Shown here piece after piece: positions 7,786 to 14,439 of a DNA stretch of 15,701 nucleotides. Source of the stretch: Clostridia bacterium (GTDB lineage: Bacteria > Bacillota > Sulfobacillia > SLMV01); contig SLGS01000025.1 in NCBI GenBank assembly GCA_007136565.1, forward strand, positions 1-15,701, in the 5' to 3' direction. A program made the translations under genes and the position numbers. How positions within the stretch are numbered: the stretch's first letter is position 1; each line of letters starts with the position of its first letter. The notes beneath the pieces were generated by a model, which was not told where the DNA came from, ran no database searches, and saw nothing but the letters and a program-made list of their open reading frames with translations.

Positions 7786-7827
7786 AATTCCGCCTCCGAT
7801 CGCGTGTCTTGGTATCCAACTGTCCAT

Positions 7828-7836
7828 ATCTTATCA
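7828..7836 (-). promoter_or_regulatory. Extended -10 promoter for the cyclophilin operon
   Basis: On the minus strand TG-A-TAAGAT (7836-7828) fits an extended -10 element. It is about 43 bases upstream of the GTG start, giving a leader of roughly 36 nt. No clear -35 box is present. A perfect palindrome, CCGTTAACGG (7841-7850), lies just upstream and could be an operator. Confidence 0.42.
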
Positions 7837-7840
7837 CGAT

Positions 7841-7850
7841 CCGTTAACGG
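7841..7850. repeat. 10-bp palindrome CCGTTAACGG in divergent promoter region
   Basis: A perfect palindrome lies just upstream of the predicted cyclophilin -10 box, around -18 to -30 of that promoter, in the spacer between divergent genes. The position suits a repressor site, but a 10-bp palindrome can arise by chance. Confidence 0.3.
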
Positions 7851-7925
7851 GGACCGAGGGTCATCCCCGGCGCGGCCACCATCGTCGATGCGCGATCGAA
7901 GGAGTGCCAATAATGCCACGCCTTG

Positions 7926-7943
7926 CGGGTTTTGCCCAACCCG
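7926..7943. repeat. Small inverted repeat CGGGTT / AACCCG
   Basis: CGGGTT (7926-7931) and AACCCG (7938-7943) surround a 6-base spacer, in the upstream half of the plus-strand promoter region. It could be an operator for the lipoprotein gene or a weak hairpin. No function can be assigned. Confidence 0.3.
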
Positions 7944-7963
7944 TCGAGAACCCCGGAAGAACG

Positions 7964-7972
7964 TGCTAGAAT
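7964..7972 (+). promoter_or_regulatory. Extended -10 promoter for the TSNG-repeat lipoprotein
   Basis: TG-C-TAGAAT is a strong extended -10 match (5 of 6 to TATAAT plus the TG). Transcription would start near 7979, about 60 nt before the ATG at 8040. There is no recognisable -35 box, which is tolerated by extended -10 promoters. Confidence 0.5.
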
Positions 7973-8039
7973 CGTTTCGGCGGGTGTGCGAATCTGCACT
8001 GACCACCGCCACTTCATCCCTATTCGGGAGGCGACGACA

Positions 8040-8867
8040 ATGCTGAGAGCGGGACGAAAGATCGCATTGGTGTTCACCTTGATATTGGTGGCCACCATCT
8101 TCTCCGGCTGTGGTGTGTTCGAGGACGTACTTCGAGCCTTCCAGGTGAGTGAAACCTGGACCGCAGAATACACTCTCGAAGCCGGCACCCCCATTACGTT
8201 ATCCAATCGCGGGGGCACCGTGGACATCCGCCCGGCCTACAACTCTAACGTGCTCTCCCTGGAGGCAACCAAGAGGAGCTGGCTGCGCTCCGCGCTCGGG
8301 AACGTGGAGATCGTCATAGACCAAGAAGACGAGTTTACCGTCATCACGCAGCATGCCGAATCCTTCGCTTCTGCTTCCGTGGATTGGGTATTGAGGGTGC
8401 CGACGGAATTGCACGTCCGCGAGGTGACCAACGCGAACGGATATATCGAGGTCGTTGGATCGGTGGGCGATTTGTCGGTTCAGACCTCCAACGGCAATAT
8501 CGTTCTCGTTCACGTGGAAGGATACATCGATGCAACCACATCCAACGGCAACGTCACCGTCTCTCACTGCACCGGTATCGATGGGATTAGGACGTCCAAC
8601 GGTTCAATAGATGTCGACATCCCCTCCACTCGCCGGGATGTGTCCATAAGGACCAGCAACGGAAGCATTAGGGCACGCATCGCAAGGGATCTCGATGTCC
8701 GCGTAAGTGCCGAGACGTCCAACGGCTCGGTATCCTCTTCGGACGACCTCATCAGTATCGAGAACTCGTCTCGCACCTCCCTGACGGGCAACATGGGCGG
8801 CGGGGATCTTGGGCTGAACATCAGGAGTTCCAACGGAAGCATATCTTTGTCGCCGATGCGCCGATGA
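8040..8867 (+). CDS. DUF4097-like lipoprotein with TSNG beta-helix repeats
   Basis: A 275-residue predicted lipoprotein: basic start, hydrophobic stretch (8-20) and lipobox FSGC with Cys24 as the lipidation site. From about residue 120 it has regularly spaced turns of the pattern (T/S)SNG(N/S)(I/V). They are at NANG 131, TSNG 149, 167, 185, 205 and 226, and SSNG 263. The first four are exactly 18 residues apart. This pattern is typical of DUF4097/putative-adhesin proteins, which form right-handed beta-helix or beta-solenoid folds on the cell surface or in the periplasm. The sequence shows no catalytic motif, so a structural or binding role is likely. ATG 8040 is preceded by GGGAGG (8026-8031) with 8 bases of spacing. 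The DUF6199-like lipoprotein gene follows after 79 bases in the same direction. Confidence 0.85.
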   Translation: MLRAGRKIALVFTLILVATIFSGCGVFEDVLRAFQVSETWTAEYTLEAGTPITLSNRGGTVDIRPAYNSNVLSLEATKRSWLRSALGNVEIVIDQEDEFTVITQHAESFASASVDWVLRVPTELHVREVTNANGYIEVVGSVGDLSVQTSNGNIVLVHVEGYIDATTSNGNVTVSHCTGIDGIRTSNGSIDVDIPSTRRDVSIRTSNGSIRARIARDLDVRVSAETSNGSVSSSDDLISIENSSRTSLTGNMGGGDLGLNIRSSNGSISLSPMRR

Positions 8868-8946
8868 TGGACGTGGTTCTCTCTCGCTCGTGATCCTCCT
8901 TCCATCGAGGCGCCGACGACTGCAATAACGCCGGGAGGGTTATCGA

Positions 8947-9564
8947 ATGCTTCGCAGGTTTCTATTGGCAATCATGCTCGTCTGCATCGCTGTCGCGGTC
9001 CTCGGATGCGCCGCGGATGATCCGTCCATCGTTTTCGAGGGCGATCTCTATTCCGAAATCGAAGGCGACGCCGATCGCCGAGAATTGCGCTCCCACGAGA
9101 GTCGGCGATCCATATTCATCGAACCGAGCACCGACCCGGATTGGGATTACACAGTCGCGATAGACGACAAGGAATACAGGATAGAGGGTTCCCCGAACTC
9201 CTTCAGGGTGGAATTCCCCGACGGTCGTACCCTCACCCGAAACCACGGGAGTTCGACGAGCACCGGAAGTGCCGCACCGGGCACAGCGACCTCCTTCGAG
9301 GACTGGGATCGGGTGGATTCCATCGGAAAACTGGTTTACGGAGCTGCGTCCACCGAAGTCGAGCGGGGGGCGTGGACACCATCTCCAGCGGGTTTCATCC
9401 TCGTCGCCATGGGACTCTTACTGATCTTCAGACCGCGTTGGGCCTTCTTCTTGGACCTGGGATGGCGGGTCAAGGACGCCGAACCCTCCGACTTGTACCT
9501 GGCCGTGGCGAAGATCGGCGGTTGGGCGATGGTGATCGCCGGGGCCCTCCTCGGCTTCAGCTAG
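8947..9564 (+). CDS. Lipoprotein with C-terminal DUF6199-like membrane domain
   Basis: A 205-residue protein with a lipoprotein signal (hydrophobic 5-20, lipobox VLGC, Cys21). A polar, charged extracytoplasmic region spans about 22-120, and residues 100-116 form a Ser/Thr/Gly-rich linker. Two hydrophobic segments follow (about 147-160 and 185-204), flanking the motif LGWRVKDAEPSDLYL (171-185). That motif matches my memory of the small DUF6199 membrane domain, whose function is unknown. Having both a lipid anchor and C-terminal membrane spans is unusual. GGGAGG (8933-8938) precedes ATG 8947 by 8 bases. It is likely co-transcribed with the TSNG-repeat lipoprotein. A hairpin at 9582-9606 lies 17 bases after its stop. 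Confidence 0.82.
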   Translation: MLRRFLLAIMLVCIAVAVLGCAADDPSIVFEGDLYSEIEGDADRRELRSHESRRSIFIEPSTDPDWDYTVAIDDKEYRIEGSPNSFRVEFPDGRTLTRNHGSSTSTGSAAPGTATSFEDWDRVDSIGKLVYGAASTEVERGAWTPSPAGFILVAMGLLLIFRPRWAFFLDLGWRVKDAEPSDLYLAVAKIGGWAMVIAGALLGFS

Positions 9565-9581
9565 ACCGTACCGACGTCCAC

Positions 9582-9606
9582 CGGATACCGACTCAAGAGG
9601 TATCCG
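9582..9606 (+). terminator. Hairpin after the DUF6199-like gene
   Basis: CGGATACC (9582-9589) and GGTATCCG (9599-9606) form a perfect 8-bp stem with a 9-base loop, 17 bases after the stop codon. Its position suits termination or 3'-end protection. There is no T-run, so intrinsic termination would be weak. Confidence 0.4.
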
Positions 9607-9749
9607 ATCGAAATACGGTTAAGTCGCGCTGCCAAGAGCCCCCTCCCGACGAAACCACTTAAGTTTGACCGGGATTGGGCCGATAGTAACGGTTGAGTTC
9701 CCGGGGAGATCTAGCCAAATACCGAAAGGGAAGAAGCGAGGTGGAATCG

Positions 9750-10298
9750 ATGAAAGCCGGCGTATTCATAGATGGCGCCTACTTGAGCCACATCCTCAAG
9801 GATCAATACAACCTCATGAAGATCAACCATCACAAGTTCGCCCGATGGGCGGCCCGGGGCTACGAACTCTTCCGCGCGTACTACTACGATTGCCTCCCCT
9901 ACCAATCACCCGTCCCCACCGAGGAGGAGCAGCGACGCCTGGCCGCCACGCAACGGTTCTTCGATGCCCTCCGCAGCGGTGAGCGATTTACCGTTCGCGA
10001 GGGCACCTTCGAGTACCGCGGGCAAACGGCGGAAGGGGACCCCATATTCCAGCAAAAACGCGTCGACCTGCAGATGGGCCTGGATATCGCCACCCTAGTG
10101 GCCAAGAACCGAATTGATGCCATCGTCTTGGTCTCCGGTGATAGCGACTTCGTACCCGTGATCAACCTGGCTTTCGGGGAGGGCATCCTGTCGCGGCTGG
10201 TGCACGGAGCGAGCCACACCTACCACTCAGACCTTTGGCGGGCCTGCGATGAAAGGCTCGAAATGACCGAGGGAGAGCTCTCGCAACTCCTGTTATGA
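9750..10298 (+). CDS. NYN domain protein (LabA/DUF88-like, PIN-fold RNase-like)
   Basis: A 182-residue protein that is almost entirely a NYN domain, the PIN-like family linked to RNA cleavage. The acidic metal-binding positions are visible: Asp8 in VFIDGAYL (5-12), Asp106 in KRVDLQMGLDIATL (103-116), and Asp131 and Asp133 in LVSGDSDFVPVI (127-138). All expected acidic residues are present, so it may be an active nuclease; the substrate is unknown. There is no signal peptide, so it should be cytoplasmic. ATG 9750 follows GAGGTGG (9738-9744) by 5 bases; an ATG at 9693 would add 19 residues absent from the domain. A TTGACC (9665-9670) lies upstream but lacks a good -10 partner. The gene sits 90 bases before the second GGDEF/HD-GYP gene. 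Confidence 0.9.
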   Translation: MKAGVFIDGAYLSHILKDQYNLMKINHHKFARWAARGYELFRAYYYDCLPYQSPVPTEEEQRRLAATQRFFDALRSGERFTVREGTFEYRGQTAEGDPIFQQKRVDLQMGLDIATLVAKNRIDAIVLVSGDSDFVPVINLAFGEGILSRLVHGASHTYHSDLWRACDERLEMTEGELSQLLL

Positions 10299-10299
10299 T
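10291..10299 (+). promoter_or_regulatory. Possible extended -10 promoter (TGTTATGAT)
   Basis: TG-T-TATGAT matches the extended -10 form and overlaps the stop codon of the NYN gene. The start would be near 10306, leaving a leader of about 83 nt before ATG 10389, similar to the leader of the paralogous gene at 3238. There is no -35 box. Confidence 0.35.
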
Positions 10300-10388
10300 C
10301 TCCTCGCGCGGGGTAAGTAACTCTTATTCGGACGGACCGCAAGCCCCGGGAATGACGTAAACGGAGTTCGACACCCGAGGAGATGACG

Positions 10389-12101
10389 ATGGAAGATAGA
10401 TCTTCGCCCGCCAAAGACGCAAAGAACATCGGATGGCCCCTCATGTATTTATCTGCCGCGGGAGAGTTGGAGTGGATCAACGAGGCCGCGGGCGCTCTCC
10501 CCCCGGATACGCTCTCCTGGGCGCGCAATTGCGCGGACGGCCCCGACAATACATCCCCCGATACCATGACGAGCCCCGAGGGCCGCACCTGGCGTCGTAG
10601 GATATTTCCCGGCGACGGGGGAGCCTCCATCGTGCTGCTCGAAGACGTCCACGAAGGGATATCCGACCCGGGACAGACCGAGATCTCGGCCATCGAGTAC
10701 AAGTTGCTGGTCGAATCCGCGGAGGCCATTCTCTGGAAATACGACATTACCTCGGACACCTGGTCCTACGTATCCCCCCAGACCAAGTCCATCCTGGGCT
10801 ACGCACCCGAAGAGTGGACCGGCCTGGCCTTTTGGGCCAACAATATCCACTCCGAGGACAGGGAATGGGCCACGTTGTATTGCCAAGAGTGCACGGCCCT
10901 GGGGCAAGCCCACACCTTCGAATACCGGTTCCTCGCCAAGTCCGGACGAGTCGTCTGGTTACGCGACGTGGTCAGTGTAGAGATGGGAGATGACGGCCCC
11001 ACGGCCTTGAGGGGGTTCATGATAGACATAACGGACAGGAAGATGGCCGAGCAACGCCTCGAGACCCTCAGTTTCAAAGACCAGCTGACCGGACTTTATA
11101 ACAGGCGCTTCTTCGAAGAGGAAATCACTCGCCTGGACGTCGCTCGCCAGTTACCTTTGAGCATAGTGATGATCGACGTAAATGGCCTCAAGTTGGTCAA
11201 CGACACCCTGGGACACGCCCGGGGCGACGATGTTCTCAGGCGAGTAGCCTCCACCCTCAGGGCGAGTTTCCGCGACGAAGACATCCTGGCTCGTTGGGGT
11301 GGCGATGAATTCGTCGCCCTACTGCCCGCCACGGATGCCCAAACCGCCGAGACCATTTGCGAAAGGATCCTGGGGATATTCCAAGAGGCCTACCTGGGGG
11401 ATGAGGGCATTCCCATCTCGGTGGCCTTGGGCACCGCGGTAAAGGAGGAGGAGCATCAGAACATAGGCGACGTCCTTCGCGAATCGGAGGACTGGATGTA
11501 TAAGAACAAGTTGGCCATAAGCACCAGTGCCCGAAGCGCCGTCCTGAGGGCGTTCTTGAACTCCCTGGGCGCCAAGAGCCACGAGACCGAAGAACACACC
11601 AGGCGGATGCAGGTAAGCGCTCGGGAGATGGGCGAACGCATAGGGCTAAGCTCTTCGGAGATCAACAGGCTTTCGCTATTGGTATCACTGCACGACATCG
11701 GCAAGATCGCCATTTCCGAGGGAATATTGAAGAAAGCCGGCCCCCTCAGCCCGGAGGAGTGGCGGGTCATGCGAAGACACCCAGAAGTCGGGTACAGGAT
11801 CGCCTCGGCCACGGATGAATTCGCTTCCGTCGCCCGCGAAATACTGCACCACCACGAACGATGGGATGGCAGCGGCTATCCGTCGGGCCTGAAGTCCGAA
11901 TCTATTCCGCTACTGTCGAGAATCGCCGCCATCGTGGATGCCTACGAGGCCATGACCAGTGACCGTCCGTATCGAAAGGCTTTGCCCCCGGAGGAATCCC
12001 TGGATCAAATCCGTGCTGCAGCCGGTGGCCAATTCGATCCGCACCTTTGCACCGTCTTCCTCGATTTGGTCGAAGAGGGGCGCATCCGTCGGGCAGAGTG
12101 A
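10389..12101 (+). CDS. Soluble PAS-GGDEF-HD-GYP c-di-GMP signalling protein
   Basis: A 570-residue paralogue of the protein at 3238-5406, without membrane segments and so probably cytoplasmic. Residues 15-88 look like a degenerate PAS-type sensor (LMYLSAAGELEWINEAAG). A clear PAS_3-type domain spans about 104-218 (ILWKYDITSDTWSYVSPQ to MIDITDRK). The GGDEF domain (about 225-380) keeps DVNGLKLVNDTLGH (263-276), GGDEF (304-308) and an RxxD inhibitory site (RDED, 295-298) five residues before it. The HD-GYP domain (about 385-560) keeps HDIGK (435-439), HHE (488-490) and GYP (496-498). It is therefore predicted to be both a diguanylate cyclase and a c-di-GMP phosphodiesterase. ATG 10389 is favoured because GAGGAG (10377-10382) lies 6 bases upstream, while ATG 10383 directly abuts that site. 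A terminator follows the stop. Confidence 0.93.
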   Translation: MEDRSSPAKDAKNIGWPLMYLSAAGELEWINEAAGALPPDTLSWARNCADGPDNTSPDTMTSPEGRTWRRRIFPGDGGASIVLLEDVHEGISDPGQTEISAIEYKLLVESAEAILWKYDITSDTWSYVSPQTKSILGYAPEEWTGLAFWANNIHSEDREWATLYCQECTALGQAHTFEYRFLAKSGRVVWLRDVVSVEMGDDGPTALRGFMIDITDRKMAEQRLETLSFKDQLTGLYNRRFFEEEITRLDVARQLPLSIVMIDVNGLKLVNDTLGHARGDDVLRRVASTLRASFRDEDILARWGGDEFVALLPATDAQTAETICERILGIFQEAYLGDEGIPISVALGTAVKEEEHQNIGDVLRESEDWMYKNKLAISTSARSAVLRAFLNSLGAKSHETEEHTRRMQVSAREMGERIGLSSSEINRLSLLVSLHDIGKIAISEGILKKAGPLSPEEWRVMRRHPEVGYRIASATDEFASVAREILHHHERWDGSGYPSGLKSESIPLLSRIAAIVDAYEAMTSDRPYRKALPPEESLDQIRAAAGGQFDPHLCTVFLDLVEEGRIRRAE

Positions 12102-12103
12102 GG

Positions 12104-12143
12104 ATCCCCCTCCCCATCTCTCTTCTCGTACCGGGGGATTTTT
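12104..12143 (+). terminator. Rho-independent terminator after the soluble GGDEF/HD-GYP gene
   Basis: ATCCCCC (12104-12110) pairs with GGGGGAT (12133-12139) around a 22-base pyrimidine-rich loop, and a run of five T (12139-12143) follows. It begins 2 bases after the stop codon. The long loop makes it weaker than a classic terminator, but it is the best intrinsic terminator in the window. Confidence 0.6.
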
Positions 12144-12319
12144 GGCACCTCGTTGGAATCGAAGGCAGGAATCGCTCGATCCAAACCCAAACACATCCGA
12201 AGGAGCGGGCCCGCGAAGACACACCGCCCGCGCAAGAGCTTCCAGTTCGAGCCGTCCTTTCCGGGGATGCGGGCGGATCGCACCCGAGCGAGCCATGTTC
12301 TAAGGAGAGGAAGACGGCT

Positions 12320-13069
12320 ATGCTACATAAGCTGCAAAATCTACTCAAGCAAAGACACCGTGAACACGACGCCGATGTCGCAGAACCATCCGCAGAATCC
12401 GCGCCCGCCGAAGAACAACAGCCGGAAACCGAAGAGGCACCACCCACCGACGAAGAGCTCGTCGCCGATCTTTACGAGGAGCATTCGGAGGCTGTTGACG
12501 AAGAGAAGGCCGTCGCCGACCTCCTGGAATCGGTTCAGCAAATCCTCGAGGTTCGGCGGATTGCACTGGGACGCATCGAAGATCTCGAGGATCGCCTGGC
12601 CACATCGCAGGCCACGATTCGCTACGCCAACCGGGATCTCAAGTCGGCGCAGGAGGCCTTGGCCGAATCCCAGCGCAGAGTGGAAGAGTTCAGGGAGCGG
12701 CTGGCGTCAAAGAACGTACAGATCGATCAGCTGATGGAGGACTACAGGAACCTGCGGCGGGAGATGGAGGAGAAATCCGAAGCCCTCCAATCCATCCGCG
12801 ACGTCGAGCGCGAAAAGCACCAAAAGATCCAGGCTCAGTCGGAAAAGGAGCGCGATGACCTCTCGAAGGCTCTAAAGAGAAGAGAGGAAAGAGTGTACGA
12901 ACTCGAGGCGGAAAACACCAACCTCAAGGGTAAGATCGCCAGCATCAAAGAGGAGAACGACTACCTCATGGGCGTCGTCGATGACTTCACCAACCAGGTC
13001 GCTGCCTCGAAGTCGGAGAGGCTATCGAAGGTTGACGATTCTCGAGGAGACGACCGAGGAGAAGGCTGA
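12320..13069 (+). CDS. Hypothetical coiled-coil protein
   Basis: I do not recognise this 249-residue protein as a member of a named family. It has a short basic N-terminus, an acidic Pro/Glu-rich low-complexity stretch (17-60), then an almost unbroken charged helical region (about 62-215). The heptad-like pattern is visible in IEDLEDRLATSQATI and RVYELEAENTNLKGKIASIK. This predicts a long coiled coil, probably dimeric. It has no signal peptide or membrane segment and should be cytoplasmic. ATG 12320 follows AAGGAGAGG (12302-12310) by 9 bases. Its TGA overlaps the ATG of the polysaccharide deacetylase by one base (TGATG), so the two are almost certainly translated together. A scaffold working with the cytoplasmic N-terminal part of that protein is an attractive but unproven idea. 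Confidence 0.8.
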   Translation: MLHKLQNLLKQRHREHDADVAEPSAESAPAEEQQPETEEAPPTDEELVADLYEEHSEAVDEEKAVADLLESVQQILEVRRIALGRIEDLEDRLATSQATIRYANRDLKSAQEALAESQRRVEEFRERLASKNVQIDQLMEDYRNLRREMEEKSEALQSIRDVEREKHQKIQAQSEKERDDLSKALKRREERVYELEAENTNLKGKIASIKEENDYLMGVVDDFTNQVAASKSERLSKVDDSRGDDRGEG

Positions 13070-14307
13070 TGATCCACGAACGCAGATCCCCATACCCCCT
13101 CTGCGAGTTGAACTCCCTGATCGGCCGTGGATTGCGCAGATTCATGATGATCCGGGTCACCGGTGACGGGTTCGACCGCTCGATCCGCGTTCCCGTCCCG
13201 TACGCCACGTACTCCACCCTCGGGGCCGTCATGGACGAGTTCGGAGCGGAGTCGCGCTATCGCCTGTCCCTCAATTGCTCCTGGAATCCCAGCGTAGAAT
13301 CGTACGTGGGCTCCGTTCGGGCGATAGATTCGATGGGCTCGCATATACGGTACTTCCCCTGCTCACAGGACCTCGCCCAAAGGATCGAGTGCCTTCGCAA
13401 CAACAAGACACCTGAAGAATTGGAGTCGGAATCCTGCTACCCCGGCGTCCCGCTACCTCCCCTTCTCACTCCCGCCCGGGTATACCTGGCCACGGCGCTG
13501 CTGGTCGCTCTAATGACCGTGAGCGGTCTCCATGGGATAGGCTACGGCAGCGCATCGGCCCTCCCCGATGCCGCCGCGAGCCCGAACCCACCCGATCCCC
13601 AGGGCATCTCCGCCCACCGGTACGTCCCGGGGACCCATGCCACCGATACCACCTTGAGGGCATCCTTCGATGGCGAACCCGAATCCATCGCGGCGCAGGA
13701 ATCGCCGGGAGATCCGGAAAGGGATGAGACTGCCATCGCCCGGGGCGTCGTGTCCGAATTGCCGCCCGGATACGTGGCTCTCACCTTCGACGACGGACCC
13801 TCTCGATACACCGAGAAGATCATCGATGTGATGGTCGCCGAAGATATCACGGGGACCTTCTTCTTCATAGGTCAACACGCCGTTGAAAAACCCGAAGCCG
13901 TGGAATACGCTCGAGAAAAGGGGATGTCAGTGGGCAACCATTCCTGGAGCCATCGTCGGTCCGATGTGCTCGAGGAGGACGAATTGCGCGACGAGGTAGC
14001 GGAAACCAACGCTCTATTGTCTTCGATCACCGGGGAATGCGTCGAGATTTATCGGCCACCCTATGGGATCGAGACCGCGAACCTGCGGGAACTCCTGGCC
14101 GACGAGGGCATGCTGGCGGTGATGTGGAATCGAGATCCCGAGGATTGGCGAGGCAGCGATGCTTCGAATACCATGGAGTACCTGCAAACACATCCATCCT
14201 CGGGGTGCATCTACCTGTTCCACGAAAATCGGTCGACGCTGGAGACCCTCCCGGACATAATCCGATACCTCAGGGACCAGGGGTTGGAGTTCGTCGTTTT
14301 CGACTAG
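13069..14307 (+). CDS. Membrane-anchored polysaccharide deacetylase (NodB domain) with cytoplasmic N-terminal domain
   Basis: A 412-residue protein with three parts. Residues 1-130 form a soluble region of a type I do not recognise (MIRVTGDGFDRSIRVPVPYA and a following Cys-containing part). A single membrane segment spans about 136-158, then a Pro/Ser/Asp-rich linker to about 230. The rest is a NodB-type deacetylase domain with all five family motifs: TFDDGP (239-244), HSWSH (291-295), RPPYG (329-333), WNRDPEDW (353-360) and LFHE (383-386). Metal ligands Asp242, His291 and His295 are present, so it should be an active metal-dependent deacetylase of an envelope polysaccharide such as peptidoglycan or a capsule. 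The start codon overlaps the stop of the coiled-coil gene (TGATG). A NodB enzyme with a roughly 130-residue domain before its membrane anchor is unusual. Confidence 0.9.
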   Translation: MIHERRSPYPLCELNSLIGRGLRRFMMIRVTGDGFDRSIRVPVPYATYSTLGAVMDEFGAESRYRLSLNCSWNPSVESYVGSVRAIDSMGSHIRYFPCSQDLAQRIECLRNNKTPEELESESCYPGVPLPPLLTPARVYLATALLVALMTVSGLHGIGYGSASALPDAAASPNPPDPQGISAHRYVPGTHATDTTLRASFDGEPESIAAQESPGDPERDETAIARGVVSELPPGYVALTFDDGPSRYTEKIIDVMVAEDITGTFFFIGQHAVEKPEAVEYAREKGMSVGNHSWSHRRSDVLEEDELRDEVAETNALLSSITGECVEIYRPPYGIETANLRELLADEGMLAVMWNRDPEDWRGSDASNTMEYLQTHPSSGCIYLFHENRSTLETLPDIIRYLRDQGLEFVVFD

Positions 14308-14403
14308 GGGGAGAGCGCGTGCGGATGAAGGATCGAAGGGTTGGGATCTGCGCCCCACGACAACGCACTTCGCACCTCGTCCTAAATTCCGCCTCCGACT
14401 TCA

Positions 14404-14412
14404 TGGTACAAT
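14404..14412 (+). promoter_or_regulatory. Extended -10 promoter for the F420-0 ligase-family gene
   Basis: TG-G-TACAAT is a strong extended -10 element (5 of 6 to TATAAT plus the TG). Transcription would begin near 14419, about 20 nt before the GTG at 14440. No convincing -35 box is seen. The 14308-14403 stretch otherwise contains nothing I can identify. Confidence 0.55.
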
Positions 14413-14439
14413 GTATCCATTCGATTGAGGGTGATAAAC

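Noticed and set aside
7489..8046. 185-residue plus-strand open frame across the cyclophilin gene and spacer
   Set aside because: It is antisense to a clear cyclophilin, has no ribosome binding site and no recognisable domain.
8430..8840. DNA tandem repeat or CRISPR-like array from recurring TCCAACGG
   Set aside because: The recurrence is only 8 bases, with divergent intervals of coding sequence. It reflects the protein-level TSNG repeat, not an array.
12205..12231. GCGGGC / GCCCGC inverted repeat upstream of the coiled-coil gene
   Set aside because: The arms are short and GC-rich and can also self-pair as GCGGGCCCGC. There is no promoter or T-run context, so chance is likely in this base composition.
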